From Alphaproteobacteria bacterium (lineage in GTDB: Bacteria > Pseudomonadota > Alphaproteobacteria > SHVZ01): a stretch of DNA of 41,953 nucleotides. The notes under the pieces are model-generated. The model did no database searches. It was not told the origin of the DNA and saw only the letters and a program-made list of their open reading frames with translations. The DNA lies in the NCBI GenBank assembly GCA_016869285.1, contig VGEN01000024.1:1-41953 (forward strand), written 5' to 3'. The first letter of the stretch is position 1, and each line of letters begins with the position of its first letter. Made by a program: the position numbers and the translations under genes. Below, one piece after another: positions 1 through 8,089 of the stretch.

Positions 1-263
1 CCCGCGCCCCTTCCACGCTTTCCCTTGCGCCGGCCGCCGAAGTAGCTCTCATCCACTTCGATCTCGCCGCCGAACATCGCCTCGCTCTCGGCTTCCAGCT
101 CGCGGGCGATCAGTTCACGAAGGCGATGAAAGAAAAACGCCCCTGTCTTGCGGTTCACTCCGCAGAGACTCGATGCGGTACGCGCCGTCGTTCCTGCTAC
201 GAAATGTTCGATCAGGCGATCCTGCTTCGAGACCCCCAATCGGCTCCGTCGTATCCGTCCCAT
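1..263 (-). CDS. IS1595-family transposase, N-terminal part (partial)
   Basis: Translation from the ATG at 263-261 gives about 87 residues beginning MGRIRRSRLGVSKQDRL. It contains the helix-turn-helix-like stretch TARTASSLCGVNRKTGAFFF and ends in EIEVDESYFGGRRKGKRGRG. The DES-YFGG segment is the hallmark first catalytic acidic motif of the IS1595 / IS1016-like DDE transposases. The reading frame is open to the window edge with no stop or frameshift, so the visible part looks intact. It would cut and join the element at its GGGGCTGTCCCAG-type inverted repeats. The second copy at the right edge shows only the C-terminus of a protein of this family, so identity of the two copies cannot be judged. 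Confidence 0.88.
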   Translation of the reverse strand, partial: MGRIRRSRLGVSKQDRLIEHFVAGTTARTASSLCGVNRKTGAFFFHRLRELIARELEAESEAMFGGEIEVDESYFGGRRKGKRGRGA

Positions 264-298
264 GATAACTCCATAACCGAGTTATCTGGGACAGCCCC
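1..298 (-). mobile_element. IS1595-like insertion sequence, 5' part (cut by window edge)
   Basis: The element ends at about 298 with GGGGCTGTCCCAGATAAC read on the minus strand (281-298). The same 18 bases begin the element at the right edge of the window (41847-41864, plus strand). The transposase start lies 35 bases inside this end, so this is the transposase-proximal terminus and the rest lies to the left of the window. The family call rests on the recognisable transposase N-terminus. The insertion point is 58 bp upstream of the glcD start, so it probably separated glcD from its original upstream DNA. The 8-bp target duplication expected for IS1595 cannot be tested because the other end is not in view. 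Confidence 0.85.
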
Positions 299-321
299 TT
301 TTTCCGCCCGAAGACAGCCAT

Positions 322-350
322 TTGACATTCCTCTGCTCGCTTTCGAGGAT
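322..350 (+). promoter_or_regulatory. Candidate promoter / -35 box before glcD, just outside the IS
   Basis: A perfect TTGACA lies at 322-327. Seventeen bases on is GAGGAT (345-350), a poor -10 match (3 of 6) that also serves as the probable ribosome binding site for the ATG at 357. Transcription from here would start at or next to the start codon and give a nearly leaderless mRNA. No other promoter-like signal is evident in the 58 bp between the IS end and glcD. A promoter inside the IS is equally possible. Confidence 0.3.
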
Positions 351-356
351 TGGATC

Positions 357-1850
357 ATGGCCTTGAAGATGCCCGCCCCTGATCAGGACGTGCTTGCGCG
401 GCGACGAGAAATCGTGGCCGCGCTGCGTGAGATTGTGCCCGGCGAGGGTGTGATCGACGCCGAAGACGAGCTTCGTGCCTATGAGTGCGACGCGTTGTCC
501 GTCTACCGGCAGCTGCCGATGGTCGTCGTCCTTCCCTCGACCACCGACCAGGTCGCGCGCATCCTCGGGTATTGCCATGAGAACCGCGTCCGCGTCGTGC
601 CGAGAGGCGCCGGCACCTCGCTCTCGGGCGGGGCGCTGCCACTGGCCGACGGCGTCCTGCTCGGTCTCGGCAAGTTCAACAAGATTCTCGACATCGACTA
701 TGCCAACCGAACGGTGATGGCTCAGCCTGGGGTCACCAACCTCGGCATCTCGACCGCGGTCGCTTCGGCCGGCTTCTACTACGCGCCCGATCCGTCGAGC
801 CAGATCGCCTGCACCATCGGCGGCAACATCGCCGAGAACTCGGGCGGCGTGCACTCGCTGAAGTACGGACTCACCACCAACAACGTGCTCGGCATTGAGA
901 TGGTACTGGTCACCGGCGAGATAATCCGCCTCGGCGGGAAGCATCTCGATTCCGAAGGCTACGACCTGCTCGGGTTGATGACGGGGTCCGAGGGATTGCT
1001 CGGCGTCGTCACCGAAGTAACGGTGCGTATCCTGAAGAAGCCATCGACCGCGCGCGCACTCTTGATCGGCTTCCCCTCGAACGAGACCGCCGGCGACTGC
1101 GTCGCCGCCATCATCGCCGCCGGCATCATCCCGGGCGGCATGGAGATGATGGACAAGCCCGCGATCCACGCCACCGAAGACTTCGTCCATGCCGGGTATC
1201 CGCTCGATGTCGAGGCGATCCTCATCGTCGAGCTCGACGGGCCGAAGGTAGAGGTCGACTACCTGATCGAGCGAGTTGCCGAGATCGCCCGCCGCTGTCA
1301 GTCGATGACGCTGCGCATCAGCGAGAGCGAGGAGGAGCGCGCGCTCTTCTGGGCCGGGCGCAAGTCGGCGTTTCCCGCGGTCGGCCGGATCACGCCGGAC
1401 TACATGTGCATGGACGGAACCATCCCGCGCAAGAAGCTGCCCGAGGTGCTGGCGCGGATGCGTGCGCTCTCCGAGAAGCATCGCTTGCGCTTCTGCAACG
1501 TCTTCCATGCCGGAGATGGAAATTTGCACCCGCTGATCCTCTTCGACGCCAACAAGTCAGACGAGCTCGAACGCGCCGAGAAGTTCGGCGCCGACATCCT
1601 ACGACTCTGCGTCGAGGTCGGCGGCGTGCTGACCGGCGAGCACGGCGTCGGCATTGAAAAGCGCGACCTGATGGACACCATGTTCGACGAGGTCGACATG
1701 GCGCAGCAGCTCCGCATCAAATGCGCCTTCGACCCGGAGTCGCTGCTCAACCCCGGCAAGGTGTTCCCGGTGCTGCATCGCTGCGCCGAGATGGGCCGCA
1801 TGGTCGTCTCGAAGGGAAATCTCCCCTTCCCCGACCTGCCGCGGTTCTAG
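357..1850 (+). CDS. glcD: Glycolate oxidase FAD-binding subunit GlcD
   Basis: This 497-residue FAD-linked oxidase is the catalytic subunit of the membrane-associated glycolate dehydrogenase complex, which oxidises glycolate to glyoxylate and passes electrons to the quinone pool. Visible features are the PCMH-type FAD-binding fold in the first half (PRGAGTSLSGGA, IGGNIAENSGG, TGSEGLLGVVTEVT) and the FAD-oxidase C-terminal domain with HAGDGNLHP and GEHGVGIEKR. The C-terminal FDPESLLNPGKVFP is typical of the family. I chose the ATG at 357 because cGAGGAt lies seven bases before it and because the frame further upstream (back to 126) lies inside the insertion sequence. Related D-lactate or 2-hydroxyacid dehydrogenases share the fold, but the adjoining glcE and glcF support glycolate or a close 2-hydroxy acid. 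The stop codon overlaps the glcE GTG by one base. Confidence 0.93.
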   Translation: MALKMPAPDQDVLARRREIVAALREIVPGEGVIDAEDELRAYECDALSVYRQLPMVVVLPSTTDQVARILGYCHENRVRVVPRGAGTSLSGGALPLADGVLLGLGKFNKILDIDYANRTVMAQPGVTNLGISTAVASAGFYYAPDPSSQIACTIGGNIAENSGGVHSLKYGLTTNNVLGIEMVLVTGEIIRLGGKHLDSEGYDLLGLMTGSEGLLGVVTEVTVRILKKPSTARALLIGFPSNETAGDCVAAIIAAGIIPGGMEMMDKPAIHATEDFVHAGYPLDVEAILIVELDGPKVEVDYLIERVAEIARRCQSMTLRISESEEERALFWAGRKSAFPAVGRITPDYMCMDGTIPRKKLPEVLARMRALSEKHRLRFCNVFHAGDGNLHPLILFDANKSDELERAEKFGADILRLCVEVGGVLTGEHGVGIEKRDLMDTMFDEVDMAQQLRIKCAFDPESLLNPGKVFPVLHRCAEMGRMVVSKGNLPFPDLPRF

Positions 1851-3046
1851 TGGTCGCGCCCCGAGACAACGAGGACGTCCACCAGATCCTGGCCGACGCC
1901 GCCGCCTCCGGCACGCCGCTGGAAGTCGTCGGACGCGGCAGCAAGCGCCGGCTCGGCCGACCGATGCAGACGGCGGCGAGCCTCGATCTTTCCGGGCTTG
2001 CCGGCATCACGCTCTACGAGCCCGAGGAGCTGGTGATGACGGCGCGTGCCGGGACGCCGCTCGCCGAGATCGATCAGGCGCTCGCTGAGAGAAGCCAGCG
2101 CCTCGCCTTCGAACCGATGGACATGGGGCCGCTCTATGGCGAGCCAGAGAATAGCGCCAGCATCGGCGGCGTCTTTGCCGCCAACCTCTCGGGCTCCGGG
2201 CGTCTCCGCCATGGCGCCGCGCGCGACCACCTGCTCGGCTTCAAGGCGGTGAACGGGCGCGGCGAGTTCTTCAAATCGGGCAGCCGCGTCGTCAAGAACG
2301 TCACCGGCTACGACCTCTCGAAGGTAATCTGCGGCTCCTATGGAACGCTGGCAGCGATGACGGAGGTCACCTTCAAGGTGCTGCCGGCGCCGGATAAGAC
2401 CCGCACCGTGCTGATCTTCGGCCTCGACGACATGCGCGCGGCCGAGGCGATGTCGGCCGCGCTGGGCAGCCCGCATGAGGTCGTCGCCGCCGCGCATCTG
2501 CCAGCGTCGATCGCCGCGCGTTCCTCGGTTTCCTACGTCAGCGGTGCGGGACGCGGTGTCACCGCCGTCCGTGTCGAAGGCCCCACGCCTTCGGCCGAGC
2601 ATCGTTGCAGGGCGCTGCGTGAGGAGCTTGCGCGCTTCGGCGAGACCGAGGAGCTTCACGGCATGAACTCGGCGAAGCTTTGGCGCGAGGTCCGAGATGC
2701 CAGGTTCTTCGTCGGCGACCCGCGCCCGCTCTGGCGCCTTTCGCTCGCCCCCACCGACGGCCCGAAGGCGATTTCCCGCATAGTTCGCGCGCTGCAGGGC
2801 GAGTGGTTCTACGATTGGGGCGGAGGTCTCGTCTGGCTTGCGATCCCGATCTCCTCAGATGCCGGGGCTCACATCATCCGCGGCGCGATCGAGGGCGGCC
2901 ACGCGACCCTGGTCCGCGCCGATGCCGCGGTTCGCGCCGCAGTGCCCGTGTTCCAACCGCAGCCTGGGCCGCTGGCGGCGCTTACAAGACGCGTCAAGGA
3001 GAGCTTCGACCCCAAAGGCGTCCTGAATCCCGGGCGCATGGGCTGA
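1850..3046 (+). CDS. glcE: Glycolate oxidase subunit GlcE
   Basis: This is the second FAD-binding-domain subunit of glycolate oxidase, 398 residues from the GTG that overlaps the glcD stop (TAGTG). It has a single PCMH-type FAD-binding domain: the PP-loop GRGSKRRLGRP, then GSASIGGV-like and GAARDHLLGF motifs, and NVTGYDLSKVICGSYGTLAAMTEVT, which corresponds to the GlcD motif NSGG...GSEG. It ends in FDPKGVLNPGRMG like other family members. The length suits GlcE, which lacks most of the substrate-binding C-terminal domain of GlcD. Its stop overlaps the ATG of glcF (TGATG), so the three subunits are probably translationally coupled. The upstream open frame inside glcD is not used because it would give an arginine-rich tail unlike any GlcE. 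Confidence 0.9.
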   Translation: MVAPRDNEDVHQILADAAASGTPLEVVGRGSKRRLGRPMQTAASLDLSGLAGITLYEPEELVMTARAGTPLAEIDQALAERSQRLAFEPMDMGPLYGEPENSASIGGVFAANLSGSGRLRHGAARDHLLGFKAVNGRGEFFKSGSRVVKNVTGYDLSKVICGSYGTLAAMTEVTFKVLPAPDKTRTVLIFGLDDMRAAEAMSAALGSPHEVVAAAHLPASIAARSSVSYVSGAGRGVTAVRVEGPTPSAEHRCRALREELARFGETEELHGMNSAKLWREVRDARFFVGDPRPLWRLSLAPTDGPKAISRIVRALQGEWFYDWGGGLVWLAIPISSDAGAHIIRGAIEGGHATLVRADAAVRAAVPVFQPQPGPLAALTRRVKESFDPKGVLNPGRMG

Positions 3047-4320
3047 TGCAGACGAACTTCACCCTGGCCCAGCTCGCCGATCCGGACCTGCAGGTCGCGG
3101 AGAAGATCCTGCGCGCCTGCGTTCATTGCGGCTTCTGCACAGCGACATGCCCGACCTATGTGCTGCTCGGCGACGAGCTCGACTCGCCGCGCGGGCGCAT
3201 CTACCTGATCAAGGACATGCTAGAGAACGACCGTCCAGCTTCGGCCAAGGTTGCCAAGCACATCGACCGCTGCCTCTCCTGCCTCTCCTGCATGACGACC
3301 TGCCCCTCGGGCGTGCACTACATGCACCTGGTCGACCAGGCGCGCATCCGCATCGAGGAGACTTTCCAACGTCCGTTCCTCGACCGGTTGATGCGATGGC
3401 TGCTGGCAGCGATCCTTCCTTTTCCCGGTCGTCTCCGCCTGGCCCTTGCCGCGGCGATGCTCGCCAAGCCTTTCGCTGCGCTCTTTCCGGACCGCATTGG
3501 CGCCATGCTGAGGCTGTCGAGATCGCCGATGCCCCCGGCCCCGGTCGACGAGCCTCAGGTCTTTCCCGCCGAAGGCTCGCGCCGGATGCGCGTCAGCCTG
3601 CTGAACGGTTGCGTCCAGCAGGTGATCGAGCCGGCGATCAACGAGGCCTGCGTGCGGTTGCTCACGCGCCTCGGCTGCGAGGTAGTCATCGCACGCGGCG
3701 CGGGATGCTGCGGCGGGCTCGTCCATCACATGGGCCGCGAGGATCAGGCGCTGGCGCAGGCCAAGGCCAACATCGATTCCTGGCTGGCCATCGACAAGCT
3801 CGATGCGATCATCGTCAACACCTCGGGCTGCGGCGTGACGATCAAGGACTACGGGCACATGCTGCGCACCGATCCGGCCTGGGCGGGGAAGGCCGCGAAG
3901 GTCTCGGCGCTCGCCAAGGACGTGACGGAGGTCGTGGCCACCCTCGGCCTGCCGAAGGGTGCGCCCAGGGATCTCAAGGTCGCCTACCACGCCGCCTGCT
4001 CGCTTCAGCACGGGCAAAAGATCCGCACCGAGCCGAAGACGCTGCTGGCGCAGGCCGGCTTTACCGTGCTCGAACCGGCTGAACCGCATCTCTGCTGCGG
4101 CTCCGCCGGCACCTACAACATGCTGCAACCGGAACTCGCCGCGGCGCTCGGTCAGCGCAAGGCAGCCAGTCTCGCTGCGACCGGGCCCGATGTCGTCGCC
4201 GCCGGCAATATCGGCTGCCTCGCGCAGATCGGCGCGCATGGCTGGCTGCCGGCGGTACACACGGTCGAACTTCTCGACTGGGCGACCGGCGGGCCGAAGC
4301 CATCCGCGCTCGCGACGTGA
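3046..4320 (+). CDS. glcF: Glycolate oxidase iron-sulfur subunit GlcF
   Basis: This is the electron-transfer subunit of glycolate oxidase, 424 residues. Near the N-terminus are two ferredoxin-type 4Fe-4S motifs, CVHCGFCTATCP and CLSCLSCMTTCP. Two CCG domains follow, with the cores GCCGG and LCCGSAGTYN, as in heterodisulfide-reductase-type subunits that deliver electrons to a membrane quinone. The start ATG at 3046 overlaps the glcE stop. The ferredoxin motif begins about 25 residues in, as expected, and the longer upstream frame would only read through glcE. All cluster cysteines are present. The gene ends in GTGA, where the following hydrolase starts. Confidence 0.93.
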   Translation: MQTNFTLAQLADPDLQVAEKILRACVHCGFCTATCPTYVLLGDELDSPRGRIYLIKDMLENDRPASAKVAKHIDRCLSCLSCMTTCPSGVHYMHLVDQARIRIEETFQRPFLDRLMRWLLAAILPFPGRLRLALAAAMLAKPFAALFPDRIGAMLRLSRSPMPPAPVDEPQVFPAEGSRRMRVSLLNGCVQQVIEPAINEACVRLLTRLGCEVVIARGAGCCGGLVHHMGREDQALAQAKANIDSWLAIDKLDAIIVNTSGCGVTIKDYGHMLRTDPAWAGKAAKVSALAKDVTEVVATLGLPKGAPRDLKVAYHAACSLQHGQKIRTEPKTLLAQAGFTVLEPAEPHLCCGSAGTYNMLQPELAAALGQRKAASLAATGPDVVAAGNIGCLAQIGAHGWLPAVHTVELLDWATGGPKPSALAT

Positions 4321-5282
4321 AGAAGCGCTTCGTCGCGCTGCGCGAGGCGCAGCCCGGCGATGCCTGGGCGGCGCGCTTCGCCGCAGGCCGCGCCGAGGCG
4401 GAGGCATGGTATCCCGGCACCGATCGCGCACCGCCGCCTTCTGCGAGGGAATGCCGCAAAGCACTCGGCCGGCACATGCCGGAGCTGCTGACTCTCTACG
4501 ATCGGGCGTGTGCGCTCGTCGGCGACGACGAGATGGCGCACCGAGTCATCAGCCACTGGCGCCCGGCGCCGCTCGCGCATGGTTGCACGCAGGCGGTATG
4601 GCTCGGAGACGGCGGGCCGGCGCTGGTGCGCAACTACGACTTCCCGCCTCACGTCGTTTCCGACCACTTCGAGTCGACCTCATGGTTCGGCCGCGAGGTG
4701 ATCTCGAAGGGCCAACGCGCCTGGGGCGGCTGCATCGACGGCATGAACTCAGACGGCCTGGTCGCGAGCCTCACCTTCGGCGGCGGCGCCGCCCAAGGCC
4801 AAGGCTTCGCCATTACGCTCATGCTGCGCTACGTGCTGGAAACCTGCCGCACCGTCGACGACGGGCTCGCCGTGCTCAGCCGCCTTCCAGTCGCGCAGTC
4901 GCAGAACGTGACGCTGCTCGACCACAGCGGGGCCTACGCAACCCTGTTCCTCGGCCCCGTCCGCGCGCCGGCGATTTCTCGCCTGCCGGTCTGCGCTAAC
5001 CACCAGGAGGCACCTGCTGTCGCCAACCGTTCGGTCGCGCGGCAACAGGCCGTGTCGGCGGCGCTTGCGGAACCCGGCATCACGCTGGAGAGCCTGGCAG
5101 CGCGCTTCCTCGCGCCACCGCTCTACGCGCGCGAGGTGAAGAACGCGACGGTCTATTCAGCGATCTACCGGCCTTTCGAAGGTTCTGTCGACTATTTCTG
5201 GCCAGGTAAGACCTGGCGGCAGCGTCTCGGCGCCTTCGAGACCGGCGTCTACACGCACGACTACGGCGATCTCGCGCCATGA
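4317..5282 (+). CDS. C45-type Ntn hydrolase (acyl-CoA:6-aminopenicillanate acyltransferase-like)
   Basis: This protein has 321 residues and starts at a GTG that overlaps the glcF stop (GTGA), so it belongs to the glc operon. It resembles linear amide C-N hydrolases of peptidase family C45. These cleave themselves before a cysteine, which then becomes the N-terminal nucleophile. The likely nucleophile is Cys90 in AHGCTQAVW, followed by the family-typical ALVRNYDFPP and the GCIDGMNSDGLVASLTFGG core. No signal peptide is seen, so it should be cytoplasmic. The true substrate is unknown; bacterial members act on various acyl-amide bonds rather than penicillin. Its link to glycolate oxidation suggests it may release a substrate such as an acylated amino or hydroxy acid, but this is inference. 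Confidence 0.72.
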   Translation: MKKRFVALREAQPGDAWAARFAAGRAEAEAWYPGTDRAPPPSARECRKALGRHMPELLTLYDRACALVGDDEMAHRVISHWRPAPLAHGCTQAVWLGDGGPALVRNYDFPPHVVSDHFESTSWFGREVISKGQRAWGGCIDGMNSDGLVASLTFGGGAAQGQGFAITLMLRYVLETCRTVDDGLAVLSRLPVAQSQNVTLLDHSGAYATLFLGPVRAPAISRLPVCANHQEAPAVANRSVARQQAVSAALAEPGITLESLAARFLAPPLYAREVKNATVYSAIYRPFEGSVDYFWPGKTWRQRLGAFETGVYTHDYGDLAP

Positions 5283-5286
5283 ACTC

Positions 5287-5312
5287 GGGCCGGGGCATCG
5301 AAGCCCCGGCCC
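5287..5312. terminator. Strong GC hairpin between convergent genes
   Basis: A perfect 10-bp stem, GGGCCGGGGC with GCCCCGGCCC, encloses the 6-base loop ATCGAA. It sits four bases after the stop of the plus-strand hydrolase gene and ten bases before the stop of the minus-strand permease gene, and could stop transcription in both directions. There is no run of T on either side, so it is not a textbook intrinsic terminator. It may act as an mRNA 3'-end stabiliser or with Rho. Confidence 0.6.
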
Positions 5313-5321
5313 GCTCAGTAC

Positions 5322-6611
5322 CTAGAGCATCGCGAACTTCACGATAAACAGGATCGCCAGCACCGCCACCACCGGGCTCACATCCTTGTACCGACCCGCC
5401 GCGATCTTGATCGCGGCATAAGAGATGAAGCCGAAGGCGATGCCGTGCGCGATCGAGAAGGTGAGCGGCATCGACACGGCCGTCACCACGCCCGGCGCAT
5501 ACTCGGTCACGTCCTCCCAGTCGAGCTCGGCCAAGCCGCGCGCCATCAGGCAAGCGACGAAGAAGAGTGCAGGTGCGGTCGCATAGGCCGGCACCGTGGT
5601 CGCCAACGGCGCCAGGAACAGCGCCAGCAGGAAGCACACGGCAACGGTGACGGCGGTCAGGCCGGTCCGCCCACCCTCCTTGATGCCGGCGGCGCTCTCG
5701 ATGTAGCTGGTCGTGGTCGAGGTGCCGAGCGCAGCACCGCCCATGGCCGCGACGGAGTCGGTGACCAGCGCCTGCCGGATGCGCGGAAGCTTGCCTTCCT
5801 TGTCGAGGAAGCCGGCGCGATGCGCGAGGCCGATCAGCGTGCCGGCATTGTCGAAGAGGTCGACGAAGAGGAAGGCGAAGACGACGGCGATGAGACCCAG
5901 CGACAGCGCGCCGGCGATGTCCATCTGCATGAGGGTCGGCGCCAGCGACGGCGGCGCCGAGGCGATGCCGTTGAAGGGCGAGAGGCCGAAGACGATGCCG
6001 ATCGCGGTCACGCCGAGGATCGCGATCATGATCGCGCCCCGCACCCGCATCGCATCGAGGCCGACCATGATGAAGAAGCCCAGGCAGGCGAGGATCGCGG
6101 TCGGCGCCTTGAGATTGCCGATGCCGACGATGGTCGCCTTGTTCTCGACGATCAGGCCGGCGTTCTTGAGCGCGATGATCGCGAGGAAGAGCCCGATACC
6201 GGCAGAGATCGACAGCTTCAAGGCGCGCGGGATGGAGTTGATGATCCATTCGCGTACCTGGGTGACAGTGAGCACGAGGAAGAGGAATCCCGAGACGAAG
6301 ACGGCGCCGAGTGCCACCTGCCAGCTCACCCCCATACCGAGAACGACGCCGTAGGCGAAGTAGGCGTTGAGGCCCATGCCCGGCGCGAGCGCGATCGGAT
6401 AGTTGGCGTAGAGGCCCATCAGCAGCGTCGCGCCTGCCGCGGCAAGGCAGGTGGCAACGAAGACCGCGCCTTTGTCCATGCCGGCATCGCCGAGGATCAG
6501 CGGGTTGACGAAGATGATGTAGGCCATGGTCAGGAAGGTCGTGATGCCGGCCAGCACCTCGGTCCTGACGTCGGTCTTGTTCTCGTCGAGCTTGAAGTAG
6601 GTTGCGAGCAT
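5322..6611 (-). CDS. NCS2-family purine/xanthine permease (AzgA-like)
   Basis: A hydrophobic protein of 429 residues of the NCS2 nucleobase cation symporter family, AzgA/PbuG branch (guanine-hypoxanthine type). It starts MLATYFKLDENKTDVRTEV, followed by the branch-typical AGITTFLTMAYIIFVNP. Further landmarks are ALAPGMGLNAYFAYGVVLGMG in the first transmembrane half and GTSTTTSYIESAAGIKEGGRTGL in the second, which carries substrate-site residues. It should import a purine base with protons across the inner membrane. The start at 6611 is preceded by a good Shine-Dalgarno (AGGGGGA, about six bases away). The longer frame upstream adds nine residues without such support. It lies 83 bp downstream of ntrX on the same strand and could be the last gene of that transcript. 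The exact base transported cannot be read from sequence alone. Confidence 0.88.
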   Translation of the reverse strand: MLATYFKLDENKTDVRTEVLAGITTFLTMAYIIFVNPLILGDAGMDKGAVFVATCLAAAGATLLMGLYANYPIALAPGMGLNAYFAYGVVLGMGVSWQVALGAVFVSGFLFLVLTVTQVREWIINSIPRALKLSISAGIGLFLAIIALKNAGLIVENKATIVGIGNLKAPTAILACLGFFIMVGLDAMRVRGAIMIAILGVTAIGIVFGLSPFNGIASAPPSLAPTLMQMDIAGALSLGLIAVVFAFLFVDLFDNAGTLIGLAHRAGFLDKEGKLPRIRQALVTDSVAAMGGAALGTSTTTSYIESAAGIKEGGRTGLTAVTVAVCFLLALFLAPLATTVPAYATAPALFFVACLMARGLAELDWEDVTEYAPGVVTAVSMPLTFSIAHGIAFGFISYAAIKIAAGRYKDVSPVVAVLAILFIVKFAML

Positions 6612-6694
6612 TGAGGTCCCCCTTCCTCGCGGTGGCATCGGCGACCCGACGTCTCCGACGGATCGTCACCCCTCAGGGAAGAAAGACCTGTTCG

Positions 6695-8089
6695 TCAGAC
6701 GCCGCTGCGCACCAGCGGACGATCAGCGGAGGGCACACCCAGGGACTTGAGCTTCCGATGGAGCGCGGAGCGCTCCATGCCGACGAAGGCGGCGGTGCGG
6801 GAGATATTCCCGCCGAAGCGGTTGATCTGGGCCAGCAGATACTCGCGCTCGAACAGCTCCCTTGCGTCCCGGAGCGGCAATCCCATGATCTCCCCGCCCC
6901 TTTCCCAGCGCAACACGGTGGGTGTGTTCGAGCCGATCTCAGGCGGCAGCGATTCGGCCGATATCGGCTGCGAGGGATCGCCCGAGGCCATGATCAGCAG
7001 CCAATCCGCGACATTGCGGAGCTGGCGGACATTGCCCGGCCAGTCATAGGCCTGGAGCGCCACCATCGCGTCCTCGCCGACCTCGCGCTTCGGCAGGCCG
7101 GCATTCTCGGCCGCCTGGCCGAGAAAATGCCGAATCAGTACCGGGATATCCTCGCGCCGCTCGCGCAGCGACGGCACGCGCAGCGGCACAACGTTGAGCC
7201 GATAGAAGAGGTCTTCGCGGAAAGTCCCTTCCTCGATCATCGCCGGCAGCTCGCGATTGGATATCGCCAGCACACGGGCGTCGACCTCGATGCGCGCTGT
7301 GCCGCCGACGCGGCGGAAGGCCTGGTCCTGCAAGACGCGCACGATCTTGCCCTGCGTCTCCGCAGGCATGTCGGCCACCTCGTCGAGCAGCAAGGTGCCG
7401 CCATGCGCCTGCTCGAAGGTGCCGAGCCTGATCTCGGTGCCGTTCTCGCTGCCGAACAGCTCGGCCTCGAAGTGCTCGGGCTCCAGCGTCGCGCAGTTGA
7501 GAACGACGAAGGGGCCGTCCGAGCGGCGCGAGCGCGCATGGATCATCCGCGCGGCAACCTCCTTGCCGGCACCGGCCGGCCCGGTGATGAGGACGCGGCT
7601 CCCGGTCGGTGCGACACGATCGACGGCGAGCTTCACCTGCATTAACGCCTGGCTGACACCGTTGAGCTCGCTGGCCCCGCCGGAACGGAGCTTGAGTTCC
7701 TGGTTTTCACGCCTGAGCCGCGCGGTTTCGATCGCGTGCGCGACCACCAGCAGAAGCCGGTCCGTCTGGAACGGCTTCTCGATGAAATCGTAGGCGCCGA
7801 GCTTGATCGCCTGCACCGCCGTCTCGATCGTGCCGTGCCCGGAGATCATGACGACAGGAACGTCCGGGTGCTCCTTGCGCACGACGTCGAGCACCTCCAA
7901 TCCGTCCAACGTGCTTCCCTGCAACCAGATATCGAGCACCAGCAGCGACGGCCGCCGCTGGCGCAGCTCGGCCAGCGCCGTGTCGGAGTCCGCGGCGACG
8001 CGCGTGACATAGCCTTCATCCTCGAGCACGCCCGCGATCAGCGTGCGGATATCGGCCTCGTCGTCGACGATCAGTATGTCATGCGCCAT
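6695..8089 (-). CDS. ntrX: Nitrogen/redox response regulator NtrX
   Basis: This is a response regulator of the NtrC superfamily, 464 residues. The receiver domain spans about 1-120, with Asp9/Asp10 and the phospho-acceptor Asp53 in LVLDIW. The AAA+ domain has the Walker A variant GPAGAGKE and Walker B GGTLLLDEV. The C-terminal Fis-type helix-turn-helix contains NISRTAAFVGMERSALHRKL. Between ELFGSENG and the GTFEQAHGG strand the usual GAFTGA loop is missing. That loop contacts sigma-54, so this NtrX probably does not open sigma-54 promoters by the normal route; the same loss is known in other alphaproteobacterial NtrX proteins. It is the partner of NtrY, whose gene overlaps its start by 11 bases. 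Known roles in the class include nitrogen metabolism, low-oxygen response and envelope control. Confidence 0.93.
   Translation of the reverse strand: MAHDILIVDDEADIRTLIAGVLEDEGYVTRVAADSDTALAELRQRRPSLLVLDIWLQGSTLDGLEVLDVVRKEHPDVPVVMISGHGTIETAVQAIKLGAYDFIEKPFQTDRLLLVVAHAIETARLRRENQELKLRSGGASELNGVSQALMQVKLAVDRVAPTGSRVLITGPAGAGKEVAARMIHARSRRSDGPFVVLNCATLEPEHFEAELFGSENGTEIRLGTFEQAHGGTLLLDEVADMPAETQGKIVRVLQDQAFRRVGGTARIEVDARVLAISNRELPAMIEEGTFREDLFYRLNVVPLRVPSLRERREDIPVLIRHFLGQAAENAGLPKREVGEDAMVALQAYDWPGNVRQLRNVADWLLIMASGDPSQPISAESLPPEIGSNTPTVLRWERGGEIMGLPLRDARELFEREYLLAQINRFGGNISRTAAFVGMERSALHRKLKSLGVPSADRPLVRSGV

Noticed and set aside
126..356. Longer glcD reading frame reaching back to 126
   Set aside because: This stretch lies mostly inside the IS, opposite the transposase, and the extra residues are arginine- and serine-rich without likeness to GlcD. 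The ATG at 357 has a Shine-Dalgarno.
282..1529. Long open frame on the minus strand opposite glcD
   Set aside because: It is an antisense frame across a conserved GlcD gene, with no recognisable domain and a biased composition.
5445..6614. Long open frame on the plus strand opposite the NCS2 permease gene
   Set aside because: The product is a charged, low-complexity string typical of antisense frames in GC-rich DNA. The minus-strand permease is unmistakable.
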